A DNA stretch of 64,000 nt from Xylogone sp. PMI_703 (taxonomy: Eukaryota > Ascomycota > Leotiomycetes), in NCBI GenBank assembly GCA_021399445.1, contig JAJTUQ010000001.1:2604001-2668000 (forward strand), given 5' to 3'. Made by a program: the position numbers and the translations under genes. Numbering within the stretch: position 1 is the first letter of the stretch; every line of letters starts with the position of its first letter. Below the pieces are notes generated by a model. It ran no database searches. It had not been told where the DNA came from and saw nothing but the letters and a program-made list of their open reading frames with translations. Shown here in pieces: positions 31,838-44,931 of the stretch.

Positions 31838-33739
31838 GTTATTATCTTTTTTTTATGTATTACCTACCGAGTTTTCACCAAAAGGAAAAGGTTTCGCGAT
31901 TGCTTTTTCTTTGGGGGCGCGCTCTCTCCAGCTCGCTCTTTGAAAGTCAGACACCACGAGTAGCGAAGTAGGCAGAAAGCAAAACTACCATTGGGGGTTT
32001 GTATAGGCAGCCTATGGAACGCGCGAATTGCTCTGGCGCATGAGATTTTCGCGGGCAGAGTGGTGCGGTGAGAGCAGTGCAGGTAGGTCTCCAAGCTGTG
32101 GTGGTATTTGTGTGGAGTACAAGTAATGCACTGAGACGTAGGGCAATGCCGTCGGTCAATTGGGGAATGGACAAGCCAAGGTCGAGCCGTCTCCCAGTCG
32201 CTGATCGAGGAGAGCAGAGCTGGATCAAATAGAGCAAGAGGTGCTCTATGGAAGTCGGATGGTTTGCAGGTTATGCAGTTGTGGGTGGAATTGGCGCGTG
32301 GATTGTGTCGTCAGATCACGCATTTCTCGGTTTGTTTTGATTGTGGGTGCGGAGCGCTATGCAAGCAATGCAGATGGAGCTCTCTCTGCACGCGAGGCTA
32401 AAAGAGAATAATCTCCCAAGTGCTCAGGGGCCAGCCAGCGAACCGCAACTGCAACGGATGGTGGATATGGTGTTTGTGCTGAGATGATGAGCGAAAAGGG
32501 GAAGAGGGAAAGAGGAGGAAGACGGACAGCGAGATAAGATACCGCGGACTTCCGTACCTTTCGCAGGGGAAAGCGAGGCTGGGAGTGTTTTGCGCTGCGC
32601 ACGGCACTTCTGCGCCCATTTCTCTCTTTCGCGCGTTGCAGCAGGAAGCAGTGAAGCAACCCACAGGGCTGTCAGCGCCAACGCCAGGGGCAAATGCACC
32701 GCGGACAGGCACAAAGTGAGGGGCTCTGGGCACGCCGTTTCACACCTGTCGCCCCAATCACGCACATCTCATTGCCCATCAGTGAGCTCATCGCAGCAGA
32801 GGAGCATCATAGCTATGAGGTACAGTATCGTCATCACCATCAACTCGAACACAGCAATCAAATAATTACAGTACAGTAGTCATGGCCATTAGAAAGGCCT
32901 AGCGGAGAGTGTTTAATTACCGCAGCGGGCACTTGGTGGAGGCCAGAGAGGCCAGAAAGGCCACTCCCGAGGGCCTCTCCCGCATTGGCCTTCTCACTCC
33001 TTACGCGCTTCTTCCTCTTCCTCCCTCTCAAGCACATTCCAGACCGTGTCTCAAGCAGAAGAGAACAGGAAAGAAACAGAAAACCGGAAACAAAAGGTCA
33101 AAGAATATGCATTGCGCACAATGCATAAAGCAAGGACATCCCACACCATTGCTTTGCTTCCTTCTCTGCACTCCTTCTGCACAAATCCAGCCCTGAGCCC
33201 CGTTCTTTGTGCGCACAATCCCCCTTGCATACGTGCTTGGAGGTCTGATCTCATCTCGTCACATCTCTCACATTGGCGCATAACCACTGACATAATTCAT
33301 AACCGTAGGCCTCAGGCATCAAATCTCTTAGGTCAAGCGTAAGCGTCAGCGCGGGCCGCATTTCTCGCCTTCGCCCCGGACCCTTCCTCCATTCAGCTAG
33401 AAGGCGCTTGCACACTTGTTCACCCAACAACCCCCCCATTTTAACAGTGGATACAACTATCATCCACAATTTATCACGTATATCCATGCAAATCATGGGT
33501 GACGGACCATCGCGTTTTCTTGTTATGTTTTTCTTTGCTCTGTTCACTGGGCGTGTTCTAACTCCAGTAATCAGCAAATAGAGGATGGATGTTTGGAATG
33601 AGTGTCAAGTCTGGTAGGTGATACTTTATTTCTATTACATATATATTATATATCCGTATACTACCTCCGAATTTATTTATTTCTATGCATGCTACTCATG
33701 TATGCATATATATACACATATATATCTGTATATCCTACG
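31838..33739. other. Promoter region of the coiled-coil gene; otherwise non-coding
   Basis: No recognisable coding frame. It includes the promoter and leader of the gene starting at 31837 and the 3' flank of the DUF1992 gene. A TACAGTACAGTA motif is at 32868-32879. The many short frames at 32.4-33.5 kb overlap on both strands and look random. Confidence 0.45.
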
Positions 33740-35618
33740 CTATGCTCTCTCCTTGGAAAACAGATCGTTCCAGAATTCCTTAAACCCATACAGTGGCTTC
33801 TTGCTATCATACACGGCGACGCTGTCCGTCGCTCCCAGTCTCTCGAGAACACCACCTCCGGGACGATTGCCCAAATTCGCCGTCACGTCCTTCGCGGGCC
33901 GCGATGCTCGCTCCTTGATTGCTTGCGCCAGTTGAGGCGCCACATCTGCATAGCATGCTTTCAGCTCCCGCTCCAGTGAGAAGTAGGATTTCTTAGCTAG
34001 ATCCGGCGCTTGCAGATTGTAGGACCGCGTCAGGTTGTTGAGATTCGTAATGGCGAGCTGTAGGTAGGACATCTCAGCAGCCTCCCACTCCGGCAAGCGA
34101 AAGGGTGGTGGCAGCGGGGTTGGTGGAGGAGAGCTTGCTACCTCTGCTTCCGGGCCAGCTTCACCAATAGAGTCTGCAGTTGCTGTTGTCATAGTTATAG
34201 GCGCAGTAGTACCATCCACGGCTGGCTTAGAACTCAAATTGTTGATTTCCAGTGGTATCTTTACAAGTTGCGCATCACCCGCTGCCGAGGATGGTGACGG
34301 CGCCTCCTGGGTAATCTTGACCATGACAGGATCTTCAGTCACATTGGTAGGCACGGAAATCTCTTCCACAGCTCGTTTCTTCGGATTATACAAGCGCTCG
34401 GCTTCAGCATACCGTTCTGCTCGTTGCATCTGCTCCTCAAGACTGCCGCCTCGGCTTGCAATAGTCCTAGCCGCTATGCGTTTCCAGTCGTTGCGTAATC
34501 GGGCACGGAAGTTATTGGCTGTTCTAACTAGTTCCTGCTGCTTCTCAATCCATGGAGGAACTATATCTTGTCTTTTAATCATCTTGTTCATTATGTATTC
34601 GGTCTGTAGTCAAATTAGCATACCAATGCGCGTCATTAGACTATTGTTAAAAGCATACCGTATCAATGAACGGATTATCCGCTCTAGTATCTCTCTGAAT
34701 AGCTTTTCCACGGGGAATGTTCTACATTGGAAAGATCAGTATGCATATCAAAAGTTACATCTGCACAATCCATGCACATACCTTGAATTGTCCCCGGGCA
34801 ATCGCATCTTCAATCCTTTCATTAGCCAACCCCGCCAATCCTCGAAACGTAGTCGGCATCGCTCTAGCTGCAGGTTTGAATCTATCCCTCAGCTCCTTCT
34901 TCCACGCCTCCCTCTCACTCTCGGACATCTCATTGCTCTTCATCCCCGCATATATAGAGCTCTTGTCCCTCGCATTAGCCAATCTCTGTCCAGCAGACAT
35001 CTTCGGTTCCCTATTCAATCGAAGGTCCACCACCGGCGATGGAATCTTAGCTGGTCCACGAAGACCTGGCTTCAATGGCTTTACCGCGTCATCAAGCATG
35101 CGAAGAACAGTGTCTTCCGGAGCTTCCCCGCCATCCCAAGGCCGCGAGACCGCGATGTCTCTAGATCCACGTGCTACATGAGTACCGAGATTTGCCTCCG
35201 CAAAGGCAGCTGCGTTTTCGGACTTGAATTGCTGTGCTTTAACTCTTTCCAATAACCGCTCTTTTAACTCATCTGAGAATCCCACTTCTTCCACGGCCTT
35301 TATACCAGCGCGTCCGCCTTCGATCATAGCTTCCTCCGTTGCCTCTGCGAGTCGGCGTGACATTGCGCCCATTTCAGGCTCATCATTGTCACGTTGTTTC
35401 GGTGTTCCCTTATTAGCGGATCGATCCTTCTCTTGTCCCTGCGATTCATCCCCTTCTACGACGTGAGGGTGTCTGTCGTGAGAATTATCGAGCTGTGGCG
35501 ATTGCTGGGAGAATCGCCGCAAAGCAGTCCTCTTCGCCGATTGCAGCGCATGATGGCGTCTTGAGACTCGCAGACAGCGAGTGCAGGTATATGTGACTTG
35601 AGGGTATGTTCCAGGCAT
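33740..35618 (-). CDS. DUF1992 protein, DNAJC28-like, probably mitochondrial
   Basis: Three exons (35618-34782, 34721-34659, 34603-33740) with 60- and 55-nt introns give about 587 residues. The N-terminus is rich in Arg, Ser and Gln with a CxxC and no acidic residues until about residue 50, which fits mitochondrial import. The DUF1992 core spans the splices: LANERIEDAIARGQFKNIP, then a Gly-Lys, Pro-Phe-Ile-Asp-Thr, and IMNKMIKRQDIVPPWIEKQ. This is the conserved domain of DnaJ homologue subfamily C member 28; the J domain itself is absent, as in most fungal forms. The C-terminal end KPLYGFKEFWNDLFSKE is also conserved-looking. The middle (residues about 380-470) is low-complexity Pro/Ala/Thr. 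Function of the family is poorly known. Confidence 0.88.
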
Positions 35619-36183
35619 ATAGGAGGAGAGGATTTTGTGTAGTCAATTACTGACGCCTCCGTTTTGAGATGGTGATGTAGAAAAGTTGAAGTCAGACCCC
35701 TGCAGCCAGACGCCTTGTGGTGCGCCGATAGGCGATAAGATAAGAAGTAAATCCGATAGGGGCGAGGGGTAATATATGCGTGCGGAATCAGTCCTTGAAA
35801 CAATGGTAGATCGACTGTGGAATATTTTGAGATTGGCTATAGAGGGATATATAGCATTATATTTGATTTATTCAGTATAAATAGTATTTAGAATCTTATA
35901 AGTGGTCCTAATTTTTTTAATATATTTCTTATAATTTTATCTCTCAAGATGAAAATATCCCCCACTTATCCGTATTGTTCCATGGTAGTTATAAGTCTTG
36001 AATAATTGTCGTTACTTACACCGAATCTTATCTATATGTTTTATCTCATCTTGTAGACCTATACGCTGTTCCAAGTACCTCCTTCACAACACTATTTCCT
36101 CTTCTTGTTAAATGCTGGTTAATTACCTCATCACAAAGCCATAGCACTCAAATTCCACGTCGGTAACTTATCCGTATATCACA
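35619..36183. other. Shared promoter between the DUF1992 gene and the dehydrogenase
   Basis: The two genes point away from each other across 565 bp. The middle (35.8-36.0 kb) is strongly AT-rich; no coding frame is supported. Confidence 0.6.
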
Positions 36184-37450
36184 ATGGCTTCAACTGAGAG
36201 AAATAAGCTCTTCGATGTTTCTGGGAGAGTTGCTGTTGTGACAGGAGGCGGTAGCGGGATAGGTCTCATGATAGCAAAAGTAACTACTCTTTGTCCTAGT
36301 ATTTCTGAGGAGAAATACACAAATTGACTATACGAACAATTTTCTAATTTGACTGAACCAGGGCCTCATTAGCAACGGTGCAAAGGTATATATATTTGCC
36401 CTTCCAAGCGACCCTCTCAGTGAAGTTGAGAAATCCTTAAATGAACTCGGGGCCTCATCCGGTGGTAGTGCTATATGGTACGTATGTTGTTCACTTCTTT
36501 ATGAAATCACTTATTCTTTTCTTTCTTTCTTTATTTCAGAGATGTAGTTCTCAAAAGTTTAGAGACATGATAAGAGTCAGTCTCTAGAAACATACTTTCA
36601 GTCCTCACTCTCCACCTTCCTCCTATAGCAAATACTCACCCCCAAACTCAAACAGCTTCCCCACAGATCTCTCCACAAAAGAAGGCATCCAAGTCGCCTC
36701 ATCCAAGCTCCGAGAAACCGAATCCCACATCGACATCCTAATCTCCAATGCCGGCATCCGTCGCGACCCCTCCATCTCCTGCAACCCCCTAACCGCCTCC
36801 CTCTCGGAGCTCCAAACCTCCCTCCTCTCAAGCACCTACGACGACTGGCTTTCCTCCTTCAAGATCAACACCATGGCGCATTACTTCCTCTCCGTCTCTC
36901 TTCTCGATTTGCTATCTGCAGCAGGAGAGAGGATCATGCCAGATGGCCGGAAGGGGAGGGATCATGGATGTGGGGTTGTGGTCGTAACGAGTAGCATTGC
37001 GTCGTTGCATAATGCTACGAATGTGGATATGATGAGTTATGCGAGTACGAAAGCGGCAACGGATCATTTGGTGAAATTGCTGGCTGCTAAGTTTGCGAGG
37101 TGGTATGTTAGAGTTTGTGGAATCAATCCTGGTTGTAAGTTTCTCTTCATGATTCCACCCCCCTTTTCTTCTACCGGAGCTGTTGCCTCCCTCACTCTAA
37201 TAGGTCCCATAGCTGGACGTAATACTAAATGTTTGTAGTCGTCCCTAGCAGGATGAACCCGATGGGCTCAGGATCGGATGCTGATATATTCGGGGATTTG
37301 GTTCAGAAGGTCCCTGCAAAGAGAGCTGGCGAGGATAATGATTTGGCCGGAGTGGTGTTGTTCTTATGCTCCAAAGCGGGAGCCTACGTTGATGGGACAT
37401 CAGTAGTCGTCGACGGCGGCCGAATTCTGTTTGCTAATGGGCAGGTATGA
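36184..37450 (+). CDS. Short-chain dehydrogenase/reductase (SDR)
   Basis: Four exons (36184-36279, 36362-36477, 36656-37134, 37239-37450) give 300 residues. The Rossmann nucleotide motif TGGGSGIG, the NAG motif (ISNAGIRR), the catalytic Ser in VVVTSSIAS and the YASTK active site are all present in order. The C-terminal VVDGGRILFANGQV is typical of classical SDRs resembling RhlG-type 3-oxoacyl reductases. These use NADP(H) to reduce a keto group; the natural substrate cannot be told from sequence. Intron 2 is long (178 nt). The nearer acceptor cttccccacag would create a stop, so the acceptor ending at 36655 is chosen, which restores the frame. It is not next to other biosynthetic genes. Confidence 0.85.
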
Positions 37451-37662
37451 GAAGTTATGCAATAAGTCAGTTAGGCCTACCATTTACGTACGGAGAAAAT
37501 AATATGAGCGCAGCGACATAGCTTTCTGGGACATCAGTTCATAAAAATATGCTCCGAATACACCCCATCAATCATGAATAATGTACACTAACCATTCCAA
37601 ACATGCATCCGAATATGCAACTATTAATACAAAGCCGATCGTTCATTTCCAACATACCCGCA

Positions 37663-40600
37663 TTATCTCGTACTCTCCCCTTCAACACCCTGCATTTCAG
37701 CATGATGAACCTCCACAAGTTCCCCGTCATCCTCGTTATCCTTTTTCTCAATGTCACCATCATGTCCAACATGCACAACTTCGTCCTCATCATCGTCCTC
37801 TAGACTGGTTCTCCTCTTGGCCTCGGTCGTGACACTCAGTCGTCGTTTCCCTTGGCCATTTCCGAGTCCATTACCTGAGAGGCTGCCACTACCAAACACT
37901 TCATCATCTGAATCGCTGTCTGAACCCTATCCTCTGAATCAGCATAGGCACTCTTATAGCACTAACCATGAAAGTAGGTGGAGAAATAGTAGAATACTTA
38001 CGTTTTTATCAAGATCATTAAATGTCATTGCCTGAGCATATCTTCCGCTCCCATCATCTTCTACCTCTAGATCCCCTATTGCAAAATCTCCATCCTCGTC
38101 ATCATCCTCATCGGCAGCAAATGGGTTGAGGTTCTTATCAGCCTTGCCTGAAGCTACTCCATTTTCTGCATTTGCTTCTTGATTCTGTTTGAGCGCCAGG
38201 CGAGCCGCGAGCTGACGACGTGCTCGTGAAGGCGGGATATTAAGTGCTGGTGGAGGCGGAGGAGGGAGTGATGGAGGTGCAAGATCAGTCTCATTAATTC
38301 CAAGGGTCGTGGACGATGTCGAGAGGTAGCGCGAGAACTAAAATTGCACACATTTGGTAAGCATGAATTCCCTATCACATGTTCTAAATCGCGTGACACT
38401 TATTTTCCACGCAGAACACCATCACTTCAAGAGTAGAAAAAAATGCGTTTCAAAGGGGATCTCTTGGATCGCCCAATGAATGGAAGTATCTTCAAAAACA
38501 ATTTCTATAAACCTAAGAGCTACTCGACGCGGACTTCATCCCTGGGAAACAAGGGGATCTCGCTATCCAGCTGCTCCAAGTACGCATAATCGACCTCGTC
38601 ATCGTTGAAATTATCAAGATTGGGGGCAGGAGGAAGGGAAGAACCCACTTCATGACCACCGTTACTCCTGGATATATCATCTTCGTTATCTTCGTCCATT
38701 TCGTCATCATCTTCGTCACTTGAGCTTCCGAAGCCACTCAGAAGGGTTCCGCCACTTAACGTGAAGCCGCCACCAGAATTTCCGTTTCCAGAAGCTAGAT
38801 CTATGCTGTCAAGACCTGTAGAACCGTTAAGTCCTGCTTCAATAAGGGCAGACGAAGCTCCCCCAAAGCTAGCCGCGTTGACGGCATTCATAACTGCTTG
38901 TCGTGGGCCCACTGACATATCAGGTCTAACACCTCCCAGAATAGCATTGTCCCTCTCTCGCGTCTCGGCAAGGGTAACTTCTACATATGTGATCCATTCC
39001 CCGTTCATGACCTTTTCGAGCACAGAATCGGAAAGTAACTCTGGTGGATGTCTCTCGGTAAACTTTACGACCTCTTCTGCAATGAGTGTAAGGTGTCCCA
39101 TGTAGCCCAGACGCATCTTCTCCTTTGCTTCAGTCTCGTCGCTTTTCTTTTGCCCATCAACAATGCGCATAGTAATATTCCCTGTCTCAAATAGATCAAT
39201 AGCTAAGGTACGGTTGTAACCGCGGTCCATGGGGCCGTTAAAAACCTGCTGTACGACATCGTATACTACATTATGCAAGAAATTGTTCCAAGGGAATCGG
39301 AAAAAGAAGTCCTACTTGAATTAGATTAAGCTATGGTGAGAAACGCATAATTGACTTACCAGGATGGTGGGGACAACTTTATACTCCACAAACTGCATCT
39401 TAAGATAGTCTCCAACAACTGGGGTGATGGGACCCTCCTCCGGTTGTTGAGCGCGATCCTCAGCATCACGCATCAAAACCGAGTTCGCCATATCACCGGC
39501 TTCACCCATAGTTGTATCAAGGCTCTCCTCGTTGGAATTCGGCTGGGTAGCCTGTGAAGCTTCTGGTTCTGCTTGCTGAGTCTCAGTCTTCTTGGCAAAA
39601 AGAGGTGCAGGTTTATCTTCAGGGTGTGGAAGTGACTCTAGTGGCTCCTGTAAAGCTGGTAACTCTGAGTTGGGTGGAACCTCCTTGGCGAGAAGCTTTT
39701 CGGGATCCTCAGATTCCTGAGACGATTCGACGGTTTCAGATTTCTTCTCTAATGCAGACGCCTCAGAGATAACGCTATTAGACATATCGTTACTATCCTT
39801 ATCAGACGGTTGTGGAGAAGTCATCTTAGTATCTTCACTCTCGATACCGAAAGAATCAAGTGTCTGGGAGAGCTCTTTAGTGGGGGAGAGAGGTGTAGAA
39901 ACATTTTCCGGCTCTGTTAGTTGCTCGCTCGGCTTCAAATCAGAGCCAGCATTCAACCTTGGGGAGCTCAAGGGTTCATCAACAAACTCATCATCATCCT
40001 TTTCAACAAAAGAAAGAGGCGTGAGAGATTTTACAGGAGTAAAGCTATTGTCTTCTCCTTCCAACTTCTCTTCAAAGTCATCTTTCGTGTCATCACCAAG
40101 ATCTGCAGAATGTGTAACTTCCTCAAAGCCATCATCATCTGAAGCATTCTGTACCTCAAGCTTTCGTGCTCCATCTTGTGTCCCAAGGCGAGTTTGCGTT
40201 GAAGATCTCATAGTCAAATCATCATCCATTCCGCGGAGTGACTCGTTCGATGGTATGCCAAGCTTGCCCTCCGCTCTCAGTCGCTCGCGCTCTTGATCTC
40301 GAGCCTTGATGAACTCCTCGCTTCCAATTTCGTTAAGAAGTCCCATATTACTGCAGTGCAATAGTTCTGCCATGAGTTCACAGGTCTTAAACCGATCAAA
40401 ACCAAGAGGTTCAATCTTAGCTCCAAAAGCAGCCTTCAACTCCTTTTTCTGGATAGTTCCTTCAGTAGCGGTACTATTTGTGCCAAGAATAAGGTGCATA
40501 AAATCTGGAACATGCTCAGCAAATAATCGAAGAAGAGTACCCAGGTAAATGGGATCGTGGCTGGTGGGGACCGCGTTTGCCTCGGTTCCAACATCGGGGT

Positions 40601-41605
40601 CATAATCAGAGTTATTCTTGCGAATAACCTCGATAACAATACCGACTCCTACAGTCAGAGGGTTTCCACCCTTAAGCATATCAGAAATAAGCTTCTCGAC
40701 ACAAGGCTTTGATACTAGTTGTCTTGTTAACTCATTCGGACCGATACACGACTGCTCATTCTGAGAAGCATTTGCTGAAATAGTAATGATTGCCTTCAAA
40801 AAGTCACCTGCTGAAGTCTGTGTAGACCATGAGTGCTCTGGTGACAAGAAAGATAGTAGAATCGGCATCAGATCCTGTGAATGAAGCCACTGTAGTATCA
40901 TATTAGTATGGGAAACTTTTCTAGAACTCCTTCCAGAATATTTCTTACGTCAACAATCCCTTGACCGCCCTCCACCTTTTCAAGGCTTATGATCTTCAAA
41001 AGTAGATCCATAATCATTGGCGAATCCACATGCTGTAACATATTCTTTACCGCTCCATCAATTGACTTGAAGAGCTCCAACATTTCCTCCGTTTTCTTAT
41101 CAAACATTGATTCATTGACTTTCGTGAAGTAGCTTGCTTGGAGTGGATCCAGCGGGGGAGGAAGCTTCAAAAAGCCCCAGAACTTGCGGAGAAGAACTTG
41201 ATTCTCCATCAACGCCTCACAAATGGACCAGTTATCCGAGGAAAGCACCTCGGCAGAAACATACGCATATCGATTGCGCTTCTTCTCTTTCTCGTCTTCA
41301 TCATCTTCTCCAGTATCATTAGACCTAGAGTAAGAGAACCTGTCTTTCAATTCGTCATCATCATCGTCATCATCTACAGCCCCTGTCTCGGAGGAGATTG
41401 GCTTCAGCTTGGGCGCCACTACATATTCCAGCAGCTTTTCCAAGATGACATCCTCGCGCAGGTATTCAATGAGCTTCGTGTTATGCTGCTTGAGCTCCTG
41501 TATCAGATCGCTCTCGTCGAGCAGCTCCTCAAGCGTGACATCAGGCTTATCGAGGAGCGTATCAATAGTTGAGATGTTGGCGTAGCCACCAAACCGCCAG
41601 AACAT
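37663..41605 (-). CDS. SAPS-domain protein, Sit4/PP6 phosphatase regulatory subunit
   Basis: The ATG at 41605 starts MFWRFGGYANISTIDTLLDK, the signature of Sit4-associated (SAPS) proteins. Exons 41605-40949, 40889-39360 and 39311-38520 join with 59- and 48-nt introns and give 992 residues to a TAG at 38522-38520. Conserved blocks include ENQVLLRKFWGFL and FRFPWNNFLHNVVYDVV. An acidic region lies in the middle and GSSSDEDDDEMDEDNEDD near the end. SAPS proteins bind the PP2A-like phosphatase Sit4/PP6 and steer its use in G1 progression and nutrient signalling. Beyond the stop, coding-like sequence continues in frame-compatible pieces (38337-38002 and 37926-37663), rich in Pro and then acidic with NPFAADEDDDED, as expected for a SAPS C-terminus. 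The junction linking them to the main frame is unclear; a weak donor within the codons before the stop (GTCCGC or GTCGAG) would work. Confidence 0.87.
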
Positions 41606-42933
41606 TTTCAGTTACGTGATTGCTGTCGATCGCCCCTGGCAATACGACAGTCTGTGATGGTGACAGGAGTGGGTATCGCGGATATAATGTGTCCGAACGG
41701 TGGTCATGCGAAATCCGTATAGAAATGCGTTATAAGTCGCGAAGATAGTGTTCAAAAGTGCTTTTCGAAGGCCTCTGGGCAAATGGCGTTTAAAGGGTAT
41801 CTCATCAAAAAATAATGGGTTCCAGAGATCTAGATTGAAAAACCTGTCCTGGCTAGGCGTCTATCGTTGTACTCGTAATGGTTTTTCGGAGGGGGTCATG
41901 CAATAAGGCTGTGAGCAGAGTTGAGGAATCAGCAATGCGATCCAAAGAGGCTCACGGACTTAAGGTGCTGGCAGAAGATGCCTAGCTTTGGGCGCAGCCC
42001 AGCCAGGCTATCATTCAAAAGCAGGCGGGGAAGATAATTGAGGGGCATACAAAGAGTCGCCTTTGTTTATAAAGATGCGTACGGTCGCAGACACAGGACG
42101 TGTGTGTGGGACAAATATTAAGAGGTCGAAGCTTCGGAGGCCGTAATATGAGGTTCGAAATCTGTGTTGGGCAGTCACGCTACCTCCACAGAGCGACCGA
42201 AGATTAGAATGAGTCGGCGAATGGACGCGATGAAGCCGGGTATCAAAAGAAGAACAAGGACAAAGGAAGTAGAATTACAGCGTTGGAGGCACAGTCGATG
42301 AGGAATGATGGATCCAACGTTCGTGAAGTGTTTTGTTTCGATGTGTATGCTTGAGACTTGGCCGTCCCGGATGGTTTGCTGATATGGCCTGGGTTAGGTT
42401 TGCGTACCCCTGCCGGGTTCTGCGGTCATTACGCTATGTAGCACGGGCTTCCCCTTTACTGTGGTTTCTTAAATTAGTGAGCTTCACGTACTGCGCACGC
42501 TCAGCAGTGTGGTCGGAGGGAAGAGTCGAGGATAGATATCCTGGTATAGCATAAGAGTAAAGTATATCTGGGTAAGTATTGAGTTTCTACAGTATGGTTC
42601 CTCCCTTTTCTCTCCTGCTTTCTATCAATCTGATATCGGTGTACCTCCGCAAAGTACCTCCGTAGCTGGAAGAGTCCAAAAGCAGGGCAGAGAACCTAGA
42701 CCCCATCTATACCCGGAAAACATGTTTGCCACGTGATTGCTAACCGAGATCGGTACATTCATCAACTCGGGCGTGCGTCCAATGACGACGGAGGGCTTCG
42801 GTGCGCCCGCAGCCTTACGTTGCACGGGCTTCAGAGCCATCCCCAGATATTTCTTATCGACGGGGACCGTTCACCTCCACAACAACTCTCTTCCAACTGC
42901 TATCCATTGGCTCTCAAGCCCAATTAGGTCAAC
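41606..42933. other. Divergent promoter region between SAPS and Vps60 genes
   Basis: About 1.3 kb without supported coding frames separates two genes pointing away from each other. Frames at 42333-42554 and 42625-42983 overlap on both strands and show no domain. Confidence 0.55.
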
Positions 42934-43649
42934 ATGAACCGGCTCTTCGGTGCAAAGAGCTCGGCTCCAAAGCCAAATCTTAACCAAGCCATTTCCAACG
43001 TAAGATGATCCAGCCCCATTACCGTCATCATATTGTCCCTCACCTTATCAACTAACATGTCCCCTCCTTTCAGGTCGATGAGCGAGTGGCCTCCATAGAC
43101 GTCAAGCTAGCCAGCATAAATGCCGAGCTCCAGGCCTACCAGACGAAGCTCTCCAAGATGCGCGACGGTCCCGGAAAGACCGCCATCAAGCAAAAAGCGC
43201 TGAAAGTCCTCCAGCGCCGCAAAATGTACGAGGGCCAGCGCGACCAGCTGCAGCAGCAGGTCTGGAACATGGAGCAGGCGGGCATGATGACGGAGAATCT
43301 CAAGAACGTCATGACGACGGTGGAGGCGATGAAGCAGACCAATAAGACGCTGAAGCAGCAGTATGGCAAGATCAACATTGACAAGATCGAGCGCATGCAG
43401 GACGAGATGGCTGATCTCATGGATATTGGAAATGATATTCAGGAGAGCATCAGCCGGTCCTATGATATCCCCGACGACGTTGATGAGGCAGAGCTGGATG
43501 CTGAGTTGGAAGCTTTGGGAGAGGAGGTCGAGCTTGAAGGGCCTTCGGGGGAAAGTATCCCTAGTTTTATGCAGGATGAGGTGCTGCCCGAATTCATCGA
43601 TGATGCACCGCAGAAGGCTGAGGATAAGGTGAAAGAGGCAGCCGGATAG
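42934..43649 (+). CDS. vps60: Vps60/CHMP5-type ESCRT-III protein (Snf7 family)
   Basis: Two exons (42934-42999 and 43074-43649), with the intron after residue 22, give 213 residues. The start MNRLFGAKSSAPKPNLNQAI is diagnostic for Vps60/Mos10, whose members begin MNR-L/I-FG. A basic first helix with KALKVLQRRKMYEGQRDQL, a long coiled hairpin, and an acidic C-terminus with DDVDEAELDAELEALGEE follow. This is the standard Snf7 layout, with a closing acidic arm and a MIT-interacting helix. The protein assembles on endosomes, binds Vta1 and regulates the Vps4 ATPase in multivesicular body sorting. Length and structure are normal; no defects. The symbol follows the yeast name. Confidence 0.93.
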
Positions 43650-43838
43650 ATTACTGTATTAATCACTCTCTGAAGCCGTATGATGACTTCAACGAATGAG
43701 CGGGTTTTGGCGTCGGGGGGTTATTTGTAGAATGCACATACATATCGTACGTGGCAGTTTCGTAATCGGCGTTCATATTTACTGTTATATGTCATGATAG
43801 CATGTCTAATAGAAAAGTTACCAGATCTACACTAGCAG

Positions 43839-44931
43839 TTACCCCTGTTTTATACCCAGCCTATCAGAGCCCATCTCCTGCTCCGACACATTCACAACCA
43901 TCTCTACACCACCTCTTGCTTTGATTGCATTCTTCCCTATCAATAGTCCTGGATGGACAATATTGAATAATACAATAACACCCAGCATCAAAACAGAGTC
44001 GAAGATGTACAAGAAGTACTCGTGTCTCTGAAATACACTATCGTTGCCCGTGCTGAACTCGACAACTCGGAAAATGGATCTGACAAAAATGAGAGCACTG
44101 GCTCCGTACAGCGTATACATATACTTCCTCCAGCCTAGCCCATTCTCCATTTCTAAAGAGGCAGGCGTAGGATTCCTCTTGATGCGGAGGTGAAATACGC
44201 CACCCACACCTACGAAGATACCAAAGAAGATGATTTGGACGAGGAGTCCTGCAACAACCATGTGCATCCCGGATTCCATGGTTGATGCATTTGCCATGAG
44301 ACCGCCTCCGCCTCCTTGGATCGAAAAGGAGAGACAATCACCAACAACGAAGATTTTGGTGAGCCAGCGGGGTGATATTGGCGCGAGGTGTCTAGCGTCG
44401 GTTCGCAGAATCAGACGGCCTAGGATCATGTAGATGCTAGCTGCAAAGAGAGCAGGGGCTATGAGAAGGAGTATTGATTGCATAAAGAACTGTCCCAGGG
44501 CGAACGTATTGTTGTGGCCTAGAGTACGACCAATATAACCTAAAGCCTCAACTATTTCAAGGATAGAACCTTCATATCAGCTATAACTAGATTAGACGGT
44601 AGGATGGGTAATCCTAGGAAGAGTGTAAACGGATAGGATAGGCTGAATAAAGAGTAAAGGCAACCCACAGATGCCACCGATGATCAGTGGAATAAAATAG
44701 TAGGTTCGCCGCTTCCATGCTTGGTAGCTATGGAGGGCCGTGGAGAGGGAGAAGCAAACAATAAAGATAATGGCTGCTGGGAGAGAAGGATTGTATCTGG
44801 TGAATACCAGCATAAGTCAGTTTCGCTGCCAATACATAACTAATCAAACTGGATATGTATAAAATGGGATGCCACAACCTGTAGAGAACATAATCATCAG
44901 GATTATAGTCATCTCGCTGGTTTAGTTTCAT
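43839..44931 (-). CDS. RTA1-family multi-span membrane protein
   Basis: Three exons (44931-44879, 44796-44669, 44551-43839) give 297 residues. The second splice (donor GTGGGT) rebuilds GGI-F-EALGYIGR, the most conserved segment of the RTA1 family, preceded by YNPSLPAAIIFIVCFSLST. Further landmarks are FVVGDCLSFSIQGGGGG and FRVVEFSTG. About seven membrane spans are expected. RTA1-like proteins (Rta1, Rsb1, Pug1) are linked to lipid translocation, resistance to 7-aminocholesterol or sphingoid bases, and heme handling; substrate is unknown here. The gene is convergent with Vps60 (190 bp apart) and divergent from the Zn2Cys6 regulator, whose relatives control sterol genes. A functional pairing is possible but only an inference from position. 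Confidence 0.9.
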
